This document shows positions 53,380 through 64,000 of a stretch of DNA of 64,000 nt, one piece after another. The notes beneath the pieces are model-generated. The model did not search any database, was not told where the DNA came from, and saw only the letters and a list, made by a program, of their open reading frames with translations. The position numbers were made by a program, and so were the translations under genes. Within the stretch, counting starts at the first letter, position 1; each line of letters opens with the position of its first letter. The stretch is from Allodiplogaster sudhausi (Eukaryota > Nematoda > Chromadorea > Rhabditida > Diplogasteridae). Where the stretch lies: positions 6,236,001 to 6,300,000 of the forward strand of contig CALZFC010000006.1 in NCBI GenBank assembly GCA_945643635.1, read 5' to 3'.

Positions 53380-53660
53380 ATAGAATGCGATAGGAGTGCG
53401 AGAGAGAAAGAGAAAAGAAATGAGGAGAGAGAGGAGAGGGATAATAAAGCAAGGGAAATGGTGACAGAGAAATATGTAGATAAACGAGGCATTGAATGAA
53501 GTGAAAGTGAACAACGTTTTGAAGAGAGAGAAAAAACACTGTGAGAGAGAGGAGTTGAGAGAACAATAAGAGAGAGAGGGAGAGAGAGGTAGAGAGTGAG
53601 AGAGAGGGAAGAGAGTGGAGGAGTGCTTGAGAGAGAGAGAAAGAGAGAAAGAAGGAATGG
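53380..53660. repeat. GA-rich region
   Basis: GA/GAGAGG repeats with unique spacers on the plus strand; CT-rich DNA of opposite orientation begins at 53785. Confidence 0.8.
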
Positions 53661-53784
53661 GAGCCGGATAGGATGTGGTCGTGATCATAATGCCGCTCGG
53701 CTGCTTTTTTGACTCTGTACAATACCGGCTACATCGAGGTGACTAGCAGTGGGCCATTCATAGTGGGTGGGGGTCGTAACGCAG

Positions 53785-54162
53785 TCTTTCTCTCCCTTTC
53801 TCTCTCTGTCTCTCGGTCTCTGTCTCCTGTCTCTTTTAGCCTCTCTCTCTTCTCTCTTTCTCTCTCTCTTTCTTCTCTCTCTCACGTCCCTTTTTGCATC
53901 ATTCTTTTCTCTTTTATTTCTCTGAACACCCTATGCTCTCTCTCTCCATTTCACACCTTCTTTTTTACCTCTCTCTCTCTCTCTCTCTCTCGTTCTTCGT
54001 CTCTCTACGCCCTGCTCTCTCACCACAACAAACAACCAACTTTTGAACTCGTAATGATCTGTCACCGCAGAATGGCCTCTGAACGTACTCGCTTTGTCAT
54101 TCCATGCATTTTCTAATCGTCTCAATTTGCCTCTCTCCTCCTTCTACTCTCTCTCTCTTTCG

Positions 54163-54196
<34 letters not shown>

Positions 54197-54205
54197 GCTC
54201 ATTTA
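53785..54205. repeat. CT-rich region
   Basis: CT arrays at 53785-53885, 53935-54010 and 54130-54200 on the plus strand, with unique spacers. The 135-codon plus frame here is not considered a gene. Confidence 0.8.
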
Positions 54206-54209
54206 CTCT

Positions 54210-54960
54210 CATCACTTCTATTGGAAAGGAAAAGCTTCAGTCGTTTTTATACCACATGAAAATATTATGTCTATTAATACTTGAGACCCAAAAGAGAAGC
54301 ATCGAATAAGTATTATCTTCTCTACCGTTCTCTTCTTTCTCTTCGTCTGGCACAAGCTGTTTGTTCAGAATCCGTTCTGAACTCTGTGTGTGTGTGTACG
54401 TACTATCTGAACACATGAATAGCAAAACTCTTTATTTACTGGTGACCTGAAAATCTGTGAGCTCAGCAAACAAAAGAGGCTCTATTTTTATCAAAGGGCA
54501 CATGATGCGAAAGGACGGAAATGATCCAATCGCACGAAGAAAACTCGAAAAAGACCCCCCGCAGTTTTAGAGCAGCTGCAGATAAGAAAAGGAAGAAGAT
54601 GGGATGAGCCGAGATAAATATAACGCTCTTTTTTCGTCTATGCATATACATACTTTGATAAACAACTGGAGAAATATCTTGGAAGAAGTAGCTCAAACTG
54701 ACTGAAAAAGGCATACTATATACCACGACCAACAAAACTGTGTACAAATTATTGTTGTGGTGTGAAACTTAATTTTTTCACGTGATTTCTTCAAAAATAA
54801 AAGAAACCTCTATTCAAAAAAAGAATGAGAAAACTACACTGATTGTGAGATCGTCTCCGAATGAAAATTCGGTGACAGTATTTTTGTATGATTTCAATTT
54901 TGACAATCTTCTTGCGATCCGTTCTGTTTCTGCAGCAAAAGGACTAAAAATATAAAGCTA
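54210..54960. other. No gene recognised
   Basis: AT-rich DNA between the CT tract and the small inverted-repeat element at 54962. Nothing assignable. Confidence 0.45.
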
Positions 54961-54961
54961 A

Positions 54962-55138
54962 AGGAGGGCGATCATCAAATGAATAGATTTAAAATTGCCG
55001 CGCAAAATTGCAAAACTCATACGTGCGAGCGATCTTTTACATATATCACTCGCACGTATGTATGTAAACAAAAAAGAGGGTGTCCTAGAGGTTAAAGGCG
55101 GTAATTTGAACCTGAATTTTGTTTTGGTGATCGCTCTT
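54962..55138. repeat. Short inverted-repeat element with internal hairpin
   Basis: AGGAGGGCGATCATC on the left and GGTGATCGCTCTTAT on the right are in inverted relation. Inside, CATACGTGCGAG (55018-55029) is perfectly complementary to CTCGCACGTATG (55049-55060). MITE-like; ends not fixed. Confidence 0.45.
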
Positions 55139-55139
55139 A

Positions 55140-55692
55140 TTTATTCAATTTAATCAGTTCACTTTGGTAAAGAACGTAGAGGGGTCTTTATCATTCCGAA
55201 TGAGAAGATTTTCTAGATGAAGAAACTCTACTCTTTGAATCCATCAGTTACTCTGCCGGTTGTTTTGTCAGAACATGCAAAATTATAAATGGAGTCAAAA
55301 AGTTTATAGGATCCAACATTTTTTGTATTCGCGCCTTTCTGCCTGATTGTAAAACAGAGGACGACTACAATGGTGATGAAAATTCAGAACTTCGCGCTCC
55401 TTGAAGCTCGAAAGATTTTTTGAGCTAACTGGCAACTTGGAATCTCCAGTTTTAAACTTTCGTAAAAACCTTGTTTAATTTTGACTCTTCTATTCTTTGA
55501 CTAATATTGCCTTGTCATTTTTCGCGGAGAGAATTTCTTTCAATTCTAGAGCATTTTGTACTAAAAAAAACATTAATTATTCAGGCGTGCTCTGCATTTC
55601 TTTTTGTAAGATTTATTAATTTTTACTTTACCTTTACTTATTCTTTCATCTCTAATTTTAACAGAGATTTTTATCACGAGGATTACAATGTC

Positions 55693-55730
<38 letters not shown>

Positions 55731-56030
55731 GGATAGACTGAGAGAAAAAGTAATTATATAGTATATGGCACAACAGCAGAAATAATTGTGTGATTTCATT
55801 TGAATCTGTCTTTTCTCTCTAAATGTAATGTCTTCTTTCTTTGCTCTCTATCCTTCTTTCTTTCATCCTTTTTTCCTTCCTTGTTGAGCTCTGTGTTGTA
55901 GTGCGGTTCACAACAAGAACATAGTAAACAATCATGAAGAGAGTTTACGCCTGGATAAAAAGAGAAAAGCGACAGGACTCCGATCAGTGTATAGTAAACA
56001 TGGTGAGGGGGGAATTAACACAACGACGAA
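55140..56030. other. No gene recognised; contains one GA array
   Basis: GA microsatellite at 55692-55745. A copy of the intronic motif ATTCGCGCCTTTCTGCCTGA lies at 55329. No coding exon identified. Confidence 0.45.
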
Positions 56031-56039
56031 ATACTAAGA

Positions 56040-57860
56040 AGAAAGAGGAGGGAGAGAGAGAGTGACAGAGATAGTGGGTTTGCTAGAGACCGAGCGAGAG
56101 AGAGAGAGATAGAGAGAGAGAAAGGGAGATACGCTAGGAGCGTGCCATGGTTATGTATACACATTGAAAATGTGAAGAGATAGAGACAGAATGAGAGCGT
56201 CGGTGGCGAAGAGAAGGATCGAGAAAACAGTATACATTGCGATGTGTGCGTAAGCGGATGAGATAATCAGCGTGGAGCGAGAGATAAGGAGTCGAGAGAG
56301 AAAACAGAGATGGAAAGATTAGTGACGAGAGAGTGTGTGAGAGAGAGAGGGTGTAGAGAGATAACGACAGATTGGCCTGGACAATGGCGTATAGCGGCTG
56401 GAACTAAAAACTTAAAAGCAGGAGAAAAGGAAATGCCAAGGTCCGGGCTACACGATTGACTCTGTGGTCGGAGAGAGGAGAGAGAGTGTGGCGAGTTGAG
56501 AGGGAGCAGGCAGAGAAAAAGACGGAGAGGAGAGACAGTGTGGCGAGTTGAGAGGGAGCAGGCAGAGAAGAAAAGGAAGCAGAAAACTAGAAAGAATATG
56601 GCTTTAGAGCCGTCATATGCCACAAACAATGAACGGAGAAATCACGCGGAAAAGAAGCCAGGTGTATTGAGTGAATATTAGTGCGTCCTTCTTGTCTACA
56701 GTTCCCCAAGCGAGACTAGGGAGAACGATGAGAAACATCGGAAACGGAAAAAATAATCCACACACACACACACAACAAGCCGTAGAAGAAAGCAGAATGG
56801 CGCCGGTGGAGCGTGGTTTTCTGTCTTTTGTTTCGTTTTGTTTTTTAAACTTTAAACTTTCCCACCATGACGACTTCTGAACTCGACAGACATTCCGCTT
56901 TCTCAACGATCACGAAATGGTAAAACATAAAATATAAAATGGGTGTGCTAAAAAATAATTTATAGACAAGCGATGGAAAATATCTCAGGATGTAGTAAGT
57001 AAAAAAGCGAACAATAAATATGTGCATGTATTTGTGTCTGAAGCTTCTTTTCTTTTCTATTCCTGTTTCTTTGGAAGAACACTCGATCTACAAGGGAGGA
57101 CAAGGATAATATCGGAGACGAACAGTCAATCTCCAGAATAATAATAATGACAAGAACACACACATTCTTCGTGCCACAACATGAATGAAAACGGGGAGAG
57201 GGATCATCTCTGAAGAGAGACAGAGAAAGAGGCGGAAAAGAAAGAAAAAGATTTTTTTTTACAATCAATAATCTATCGGCCGGAAAATCGGGGAAGGACA
57301 CGCATGGTTTCGGTGGCTACGGTAGAGAGTATATATTCGTGCTAGGAGAAAGAGAGAACGTGTCTTGAAAGAAGATTACGGTAGCTGAGCAAGAGGGCAA
57401 TTTGGTTGTGAGGGAGAGAGAGAGAAAAGGGAACAGAGTGAGAAAGAGCTAGAGATAACGCGTGCGTGAGAGAGTTAGAGAGTCAGAGAAGGAGAGAGAA
57501 AGGAGCGAGTGGGAAGATCAACCGGGGGAGATCGGGGGGAGCGTTGCGGGGAATGGACTGGAGAGAACGAGAGAGCAGAGAAAGAGAAATAGACTGAGAG
57601 TGAGAGATAGAGAGGAGGGAGAGACGACAGTTAGAGAAGGAGAGAAAAGGAGAGCAGTAAGCGAACCACCGGGTCGGTGAGCCTTGGGAAATATCATTGC
57701 AGCAGCATACGAAAGCATATGACGGTCTCTTTTGCATTGGATGGATGTAAGCCCCGAGGGCGGCATTTTATGAGAGAGTGAGAGAGTGAGAACGAAAGAA
57801 CGAGAGAAATAGAGAGTGTGTGTGATGTTGAGAGAAGGAGAGAGCGATTGGCGAGAGATG
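56040..57860. other. GA-rich stretch without recognisable gene
   Basis: Interrupted GA repeats (56045-56130, 56460-56570, 57410-57630, 57770-57870). A unit GAGAGTGTGGCGAGTTGAGA then GGGAGCAGGCAGAGAA is tandemly duplicated at about 56481 and 56535. A (CA)n tract occurs at 56758. Frames on both strands are Arg/Glu or Ser/Leu rich. Confidence 0.5.
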
Positions 57861-57869
57861 CAGAGAGAG

Positions 57870-59440
57870 AGAGAACGCGTCAACGCTAGCGTGAGATGCC
57901 TTACGAGATCAGTGATGCTTTCCACAAGGCTAGGAGAGAGAAAAATCAATCAATAAATCATTAAAAATAAATCGCGCATAGAGAACATGGCACCGACCGT
58001 TGGAGGGGTTGACTGCTGAATAGAATGGGTGTGGGAAAATGATTAGAACAATGTGGGGGAGGGTAAGAGGGAGCAGAAGAAAACATAGGTATATAAAATA
58101 GTTTATAACAAAAAGCATCTACATACGATCTCTAAGCAGCAAATCAAAGAAGAAAGAAGCAAGCGCAATCTTCAAGTGATCTCAAGTAAGCGTGAAAGAG
58201 CGAAGAAGAAGAAAAAAACATAAACATGATAATGAGATGTTCTTTTAACTTGCGAGCGACGGCGGGCCGTGATTTCGGATGAAAGTTTTGGATCGTAACG
58301 AAATCACGGCCTCGCTCCCCGGTCTCGCATTCTAAAGAAGGAAAACAGAAATCACACTTGGACGCGCGCGTGTTTTGCGGGCACGGCGGCATGGTTGAAA
58401 GAGCGAATTGTGAACGTGGGTTGAGAAAGACGAATTGTCGGTGAGAGAGGCGGATCGCATGTGTTTGAGTGTTTGATTCGGTGCGGCAGGGTGGCCAGGA
58501 TTTGTGTGGAGTCAAAGAGAGCACATAGGGTGCATCGTGTCAAGGAGGATCCGTGAGCGGCCCCGCCGAGCGCTAACGGATGCCCACTACAAAAGCGACA
58601 GAAAAATCCTTAATTTTTGACATTTTGTAAAGTTGTTGTTATAGACAGGGAAATACAAATGCGCTAATGCTAAAAAAAAGAAGTAGGACTTTGTGAAATG
58701 AAGGGCGAAATCACGGCCCTCGTGAAGGGGAGAAATCGGGCGGCCACCCTGTGAAAGACGACAGTGTAACGCAGTGGAGCAGCAGAATGAAGGGAGCAAA
58801 GTGGAAAGGGGGGGGGACGACAACGAGAGGGGAAATCCGATAAGGAATCAGAAGAATCCATAGGAAGTGGGCTCTACCAAGTGGGCTCTTTCTTGAGATG
58901 CATACATTCTCTCAAATGACAGATTTGACATTGCAACAAAAGCATTAGTAATAATAATAAGCAAGAGTGTCATGACGAACAAAAATATAGTAGATTAGCA
59001 GCAAGAAGGAAAAAAAGGAAAGGTGCCGCTCAAGTTGTGGAGAAATGTATAGCGTATTCCTTTCGGAAACAGCCATACGGTATTTACAAGGGAGTGGAAT
59101 CGTCCGTAGTCTTAACGGCGATTTCGTGATGGATGCTGATCGGCAGTTAAGAGAAGAAGGCGGTTGTGAAGGGGAGAAGAGATCTGTAGTGGAACTTTTT
59201 GTATGCATTTATATCTAATGTAATTCAGATTTAATAAAAAAAACTATTATTCTTGCTTAATTTCATGAGGATCTTTTCTCCTATTCTTTTGCGATTTACT
59301 ACCAATGTCCATTGATTTGGAGAAATAGTTTTTTTCATACTTGACTGATTTTTCCCTAATTACCGTATTCATTAATGCAAAAACCGCTTCCTCAACAACA
59401 CCCGCACACAGGTGATTCCAGTTGGTTTGCAGAAAGGAGT
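57870..59440. other. Moderately GC-rich unassigned stretch
   Basis: 58230-58580 and 58690-58870 are GC-richer than the surroundings and share the sequence CGAAATCACGGCC. Minus-strand frames here have unusual Pro/His/Ser content and no splice pattern. It may be a promoter, a non-coding exon or a repeat; I cannot tell. Confidence 0.4.
58265..58311. repeat. Perfect 13-bp inverted repeat (hairpin)
   Basis: GGCCGTGATTTCG at 58265-58277 pairs with CGAAATCACGGCC at 58299-58311. A third copy of the arm is at about 58708-58720. Confidence 0.75.
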
Positions 59441-59464
59441 AGCCATTTCTATTTTTACTCTTCT

Positions 59465-59489
59465 TCTTTCTCTCTCACGCTCTCTCTCA

Positions 59490-59536
<47 letters not shown>

Positions 59537-59579
59537 GCTCCCCCTTCCGTCTCTAGTTTTTTTTCCTTCTAGTCCAATC

Positions 59580-59625
<46 letters not shown>

Positions 59626-59880
59626 GCTCTCCACTTCCTCCTCAATGTTTCTCCGCACAGTCTTCATCGCGCCTTTTTTGCGTCCATGAAGAAGCGCCAC
59701 GCGGAAAAGTGCGCTTGAGAGTGTTTACAGAACCGTTTCTCTCCCTCACTTTCCACTTTCCTCTCTCTCTCTCTCTCTCTCGCTCCCTCTCTCCGTCTAT
59801 CTCTCTTTCTCACTCTCTCGCTCTCTCTCTCTCGCTTCCTCTCTCCTTCTATCTCTCTTTCTCACTCTCTCTTCCCTATT
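59465..59880. repeat. CT-rich arrays
   Basis: CT microsatellites at 59468-59532, 59585-59630 and 59760-59875 on the plus strand. The 224-codon plus frame is a translation of these arrays with GC-rich spacers. Confidence 0.85.
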
Positions 59881-59989
59881 CATCCGCACTTTCCTCTATG
59901 CAACTGCCCGCTGCAAACCGGCAGCAGTCACCTGGTTCGCCCGCTGTCATTCTCGAGAAAGTGCAAGGCATCCATAAAAAGAGTCGGCG

Positions 59990-60320
59990 AGATGGAGAGA
60001 GACAGATGGAGAAGAGGACGAGAGATAGAAAAGAGGGAGAGATAGAGAGAAAGAGAAAATTTGAGAGAGAGAGAGAGACGACATAGGGAGCGGCAGATAA
60101 AAATGGCGATGAAATGCCTAGAAAGTGCAGAAAGAAAAGAGCTCGCTCCAGATAAATGAGTCTGCCTTGTCCCTTTTCTTGTGGAAAATATGAAGAAATT
60201 AAAGAATGTGCAGATAGAGCAAGAGCGAGTGAGAGCGGTAGAGAGACAGAGAGAGAGAGAGAAACACAGAGAGACAGAGAGAGACAGAGAGAGAGAGAGA
60301 GAAAGAAAGGGAGAGAGAGA
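59990..60320. repeat. GA-rich arrays
   Basis: GA/GACA repeats on the plus strand, opposite in orientation to the preceding CT arrays. Confidence 0.85.
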
Positions 60321-60329
60321 TTGATTAAG

Positions 60330-61020
60330 AAATAGAGAAAGATAAAAGGAGGAAAAACTTATAGAGATTTACCAGAAAACTAAGAAATGCATCCAAGTTT
60401 CGGAAAAAAATGCTGATTGTGAAGCTTTTTAATGAAAAAAAGAGAACTGACAAGAGAAGAAGATTAACGAGCGGCTCTTCCTGGATCTTCGTACGCTTCG
60501 GTGAGGAATCGAGAGGAAGGAAAGGGAGAGTAGAGAGAAAAGGGACAGAGCGAGAGAGTGTGTAGAATGTAGAGAGTCTCAGAATGAGAGAGAGAGAAAG
60601 AGAAAAAGCCGATCAGCATCAATAGTCACGTGTTGTTGCAAATGCTCCGAAACATCAGAGTGGAGCAGAGGAAGAAGAAGAAGAAGAGGAAGTTGTGCTG
60701 CTTCCGCTGAAAGAGAAAAGGAGAGATTTAGAGAGGTTTAGACATTTATTTATTATTGACAGTTTAGAGATTTATTGATTATATTGACAGTGTGATTAAA
60801 GTAATTAAGCTATATCGAAATTTAAAAGAAAAAGTAAAAACTATTGCATATGCTATTGATTGATATCTTCACATTCATAAATCCAATCCAAAAGATTGTC
60901 CATTGAAGATAAAGTCGATTTATCAGATTATTTCCGAAGATAGCGTAAGTGGAAAAGACCGGGGCAATCTTAGTGCGTCACCAAAAGTGCAAAAAGAGAA
61001 TATGTGACCCTATCACCGGA
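60330..61020. other. No gene recognised
   Basis: AT-rich DNA with a (GAA)n run near 60670. No exon assigned. Confidence 0.45.
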
Positions 61021-61029
61021 ACTTGTCTT

Positions 61030-61070
61030 ATCTGTATTCTCTCTCTCTCTCTCTCTAGTTATCTCTTTCT

Positions 61071-61106
<36 letters not shown>

Positions 61107-61130
61107 GTCTCTTCTCAGCCCTCTCTCTTA
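61030..61130. repeat. (CT)n-rich microsatellite
   Basis: CT repeats on the plus strand; a further tract lies at 61255-61340. Confidence 0.9.
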
Positions 61131-61154
61131 CTCTGGCCTATCCTCTTCTCCTAG

Positions 61155-61254
61155 AGAATCTGCACTTGAATCTCGTGCGTCCGCTTATATCAGGCATCGA
61201 CAAGGTCATAGCAGATAGTGCCTCTCAAGCTAATATTCAACATCAAGTTGCTAA
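61155..61254 (+). other. Possible short exon between CT tracts
   Basis: After tcttctcctag the plus strand reads NLHLNLVRPLISGIDKVIAD then SASQANIQHQVANS. Composition is protein-like and distinct from the flanking CT DNA, with CT tract plus acceptor upstream as in real introns here. No partner exon was proved. Confidence 0.25.
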
Positions 61255-61454
61255 CTCTCTCTCTTCCTCTCTCTCTCTCTCTCTTCCTCTCCCTCTCTCT
61301 TCCTCTCTCTCTCTCTCTCTTCCTCTCTCTCTTTAACTCTCTTCATCTCCCTCTCTTTCACTCTCTATTCAATGTGTAATTCATATCGAGCAATCATTGT
61401 CATGCAGCACATAATCCCCATGCGCACTCCAGTTGATCTTTATTTCAATCCTTT

Positions 61455-61635
61455 CTCTCTCTCCCTCTCTTATCTATCTCTCTCTTTCTCTGCCTCTCTC
61501 TCAATCCCTCTCTCTGTCCCTCTCTTATCTATCTCTCTCTTTCTCTGCCTCTCTCTCTCCTTCTCTTATCTATCTCTCTCTTTCTCTGCCTCTCTCTCTC
61601 AATCGCTCCGTCTCTCTCCCTCTCTTTTCTATCTC
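61455..61635. repeat. CT minisatellite of about 50-60 bp units
   Basis: CCTCTCTTATCTATCTCTCT then CTTTCTCTGCCTCTCTCTC recurs three times with short insertions (AATCCCTCTC, AATCGCTCCG). Higher-order structure within a CT background. Confidence 0.85.
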
Positions 61636-61774
61636 TCTCTTTGATGCTTTCTACTCCCATTTCACTTACTTATGCATCGATGTGTTCGTCACTCTATTTG
61701 TTATCTTCTATCCTCGGCAATGCTCCACACGGGATAAGCGGCCAGTCAGTCAGGCTCGCCGTCTGATTTACTGC

Positions 61775-61885
61775 TCTCTCTCTCTCTCTCTCTCTCTCTA
61801 GTGTTCATGTGCTCTCGCTCCCACTCTCTTTCTCTCCCACTCACTTTCCCTCTCTCTCACTCTCTCTTTCTCTCTCTCTCTCTCT
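61775..61885. repeat. (CT)n-rich microsatellite
   Basis: CT repeats on the plus strand; a GA array follows at 62005-62060. Confidence 0.85.
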
Positions 61886-62005
61886 CATGCTACCGCCCTC
61901 CTTCATTCATAGCCTATTCATACACTGTCACATGGGCAGGTGAGGCAGCGGAGGCACCACGATCGAGAGTTGGATAGTTGGTCTATTTGACGAGGTGAAC
62001 AGGAT

Positions 62006-62046
<41 letters not shown>

Positions 62047-62479
62047 TAGAGGAGAGAAAGGATAGAGAGAGAGTGAGAATGACAGAGAGTGAAAGAGAGA
62101 AACAGATTGAGAAGGATAGTAAGTGGAAGAACGAGTGATAGAGATTATAATGTGGTAAAACTGCTTTGGCGGTTGACTAGTAATGAGATGCAACAACAAA
62201 AAAACAAGTAAACCGTGACGGTTTCATCTCGGGTTTTTGGACAATAAATGTTTGGCAGAATTTAAATATCTTTTTTTTCTAGTTGAAGAAATTCATCTGA
62301 TAAGTTCTTTTCGTCGCCCAAACACCATTGAAGTTATCATCAAACATCGAGTGTCAAAACAACCGAGAACAAACACGGGTGCATTAGTCAACGCAATCGG
62401 AAAACTAATAAGGAATCTTGCCGTCTTTCTCATAGTAGGGCGAAGGGAGAGAATTGAGATATGAAAAGAGCAGAGAAAG

Positions 62480-62519
62480 AGAAGAAAGAACAGAGAGAGA
62501 GAGAGTAAGAGAGTGTGTA

Positions 62520-62567
<48 letters not shown>

Positions 62568-62600
62568 AGAGGAGAGGAAAGAGAGAGAGAGAGAGAGAGG
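62480..62600. repeat. (GA)n-rich microsatellite
   Basis: GA on the plus strand, CT on the minus strand, immediately downstream (in transcription sense) of the first-exon candidate at 62625-62698. Confidence 0.9.
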
Positions 62601-62624
62601 ATAAAGAACAATAAACACCCTCAC

Positions 62625-62698
62625 CTGCCGCCGTCTTCAGCCGCCTTATCGTCGTCGCCTTCGCTCATGGCCGCCGTGCCCGCATGCGTCGTTGCCAT
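62625..62698 (-). CDS. Candidate first coding exon of an unidentified gene (partial)
   Basis: The minus-strand ATG opens MATTHAGTAAMSEGDDDKAA then EDGG, ending in phase 2 at a consensus donor (CAG/gtgagg). The acidic, Ala-rich cytosolic N-terminus and GC-rich composition resemble exon 1 of the SLC46-like gene 14 kb away, which also begins with an Ala/Asp/Ser-rich stretch. A CT tract follows in the intron. No second exon was found in the next several kilobases. Internal Met at codon 11 is an alternative start. Confidence 0.45.
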
Positions 62699-62993
62699 CG
62701 TGAGCGAGTGTGATCTTACATCTGCAATAAGAAGGCTGCGTGAGCCGGGACTACGGTAGCACTAAAAAGAAGCGTCAAACACACTAAAATTACGATATCT
62801 CCGGTACATATAGCGGAATGCTGAACGAAGGCTTTTATCATACTTTTTTGACTCCATTTCGACACACAAAAAGTTTAAATAATGAGCAATTTATTTTATA
62901 ATCATCTTTTTTTGAAAGCTTCTTGTATGTAAATTTCCACGAAGATCATTGTGAATTCTTCTGGACATTAATTCCAAGAGTGAGAATGATAGA

Positions 62994-63293
62994 TGGCGGT
63001 GCAAGAGGCCCGGGCCGGGCAGGGCCGGGCCCAAGCTAGGGTCCTCCCTGTAGGGCCGGGCCGGACCGGGCCTGAGCTAGGGCCCGGCCCTGGGCCCGAT
63101 TGGGCCCGTTTTTTCGAAAATATGCTAGCGAACATGCTCATGAATGACCGAACTCTTGTTGATCATGGGTAAAATAATCGGGCCGGCCGGGCCGAAAATT
63201 CAAGGGCCCTAAAACTGCGGGCCGGGCCGGGCCGAGATTTTAGGCCCTAAGGGCCGGCCGGGCCCAAAAAAGTTGGGCCAACTTGCACCTCTG
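62994..63293. mobile_element. Eroded GC-rich hAT-like non-autonomous element
   Basis: The right end CAGAGGTGCAAG (in complement) matches the left GGCGGTGCAAG with mismatches. Between them are many GGGCCGGGCC runs around an AT-rich core, the same style as the subterminal arrays of the hAT at 25668-27057 but with different termini. No target duplication is recognisable, so it is older. Confidence 0.55.
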
Positions 63294-63539
63294 TGTGGGG
63301 GGGGGGTTGGTATGTATGTACATATGTGGGGGAGGGGGGGGGGGGGGTTAGGAGTAAGGCGTTGGAGAGAGATGCTACAGAAGGAAAATGAGCCGATGAA
63401 GCAAGCGCCTCTTTGACACCACAGTCTCGGTCTGGAGAAGAGAATGAATGGAAGGAGCGAGAGAATGACAATGGTTCAGGCTGAATGGAAGGCTGTGTGG
63501 CAGTCTCTGGAAGCATACGTGGATTGGCAGGGGAGGAGG

Positions 63540-63573
63540 AGCCAAGGAGAGAGAGAAGAGAGAGAGAGAAGAG

Positions 63574-63604
<31 letters not shown>

Positions 63605-63665
63605 AGGGAGAGAAGAGAGAGAGAAGAGAGAGAGAGGAGAGAGACAGGAGAGAGAGACGATAAGT
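63540..63665. repeat. (GA)n-rich microsatellite
   Basis: GA/GGAGAGA repeats on the plus strand. The minus-strand 169-codon Ser/Leu-rich frame is an artefact. Confidence 0.9.
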
Positions 63666-63823
63666 CGACAGAGATAAGACAAGAAAAAATATAAAGAGTG
63701 ACTAAACAACGAGAGAACGAGAGCGAAAGGGAAAGGAGAAATAGAAGACAAAGCAAGGCAACAATAAAGCAAATTTAAAAAAAATAAAGAAAAATTGAGA
63801 AGAGACCTGCCGAATGTCAGAGA

Positions 63824-63883
63824 GGAAGACGGAAAGCAGAAAAAGGGTTTCGCTTGAAGATGCCATTTTCCGTAGATAAGTCG
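63824..63883 (-). other. Possible first exon with hydrophobic start
   Basis: The minus strand reads MASSSETLFLLSVFLSDIRQ before gtctct, a weak donor. It could be a signal-peptide exon but is unsupported by other exons in the window. Confidence 0.15.
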
Positions 63884-64000
63884 TGATCAAGAAAGAACGA
63901 GGAGACAGTGCGTCTCAATGTGGAAGAGAGAGAGAGAGTGTAAAAAGATTGCGATAACGGAGAAGAGAGAGAGAGAGAGAAAGCGAGAGAGATAGAGAGA

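Noticed and set aside
1..64000. CRISPR array, operon or other prokaryotic features
   Set aside because: Tandem repeats here are simple-repeat based without unique spacers, and genes are intron-split; nothing prokaryotic was seen.

Overview
The window reads as nuclear DNA of a nematode. Two split genes encode seven-transmembrane receptors whose last segments end in the NPW/TPW-then-LLLTS/LLLVS signature of the nematode serpentine-receptor (Srg-type) chemoreceptor families. Introns are spliced GT-AG, with short exons and AT-rich introns, and the DNA is crowded with transposon derivatives and (GA)n/(CT)n microsatellites. Species cannot be fixed from sequence alone; a diplogastrid-like worm with GC-rich exons would fit, but that is a guess. 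Most long open frames are SLSLSL/RERERE translations of the CT/GA arrays and are not genes.

Layout. 1.35-3.93 kb (+): a complete eight-exon Srg-like receptor (300 aa by my splice model), with two copies of a TTAA-flanked MITE in its introns. 4.6-17.1 kb: a field of about ten copies of a tRNA-like repeat, a palindromic Tc1/mariner-type MITE (8505-8964), a second TA-flanked MITE (9882-10319), and on the minus strand a disrupted Cys-rich secreted-type gene (10.32-12.14 kb). A few orphan exons lie here too (6.55-6.73, 13.55-13.69, 15.6-16.25 kb). 17.6-21.4 kb: local duplications and pseudo-exons, including an inverted pair of one exon where one copy has an in-frame stop. 23.6-33.4 kb: three paralogous exon-like blocks, several dispersed repeats, and a 1,390-bp hAT element with perfect 8-bp target duplication and GC-rich subterminal arrays (25668-27057). 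33.88-35.87 kb (-): a second Srg-like receptor, six exons recognised, one splice donor unresolved. 37.1-37.5 kb: second copy of the TA-flanked MITE.

40.06-48.69 kb (-): the best-supported gene, a 14-exon SLC46/proton-coupled-folate-transporter-like major facilitator. All 14 exon phases agree and give 607 aa. Its introns hold a TTAA MITE, a tRNA-like sequence and long CT tracts directly before four acceptors. 49-64 kb: mostly GA/CT microsatellite, composite minisatellites and unassigned AT-rich DNA. The only fairly convincing coding signal there is a 24-codon first exon at 62.63-62.70 kb (-), plus an eroded GC-rich hAT-like relic at 63.0-63.3 kb.

Functionally the two receptors would act as chemosensory GPCRs and the SLC46 protein as a proton-coupled solute carrier; they are neighbours with no evident shared pathway. 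The most unusual material is repetitive: the tRNA-like family, the GA-tailed repeat, and a short GGCGCGAATTC motif recurring in introns.
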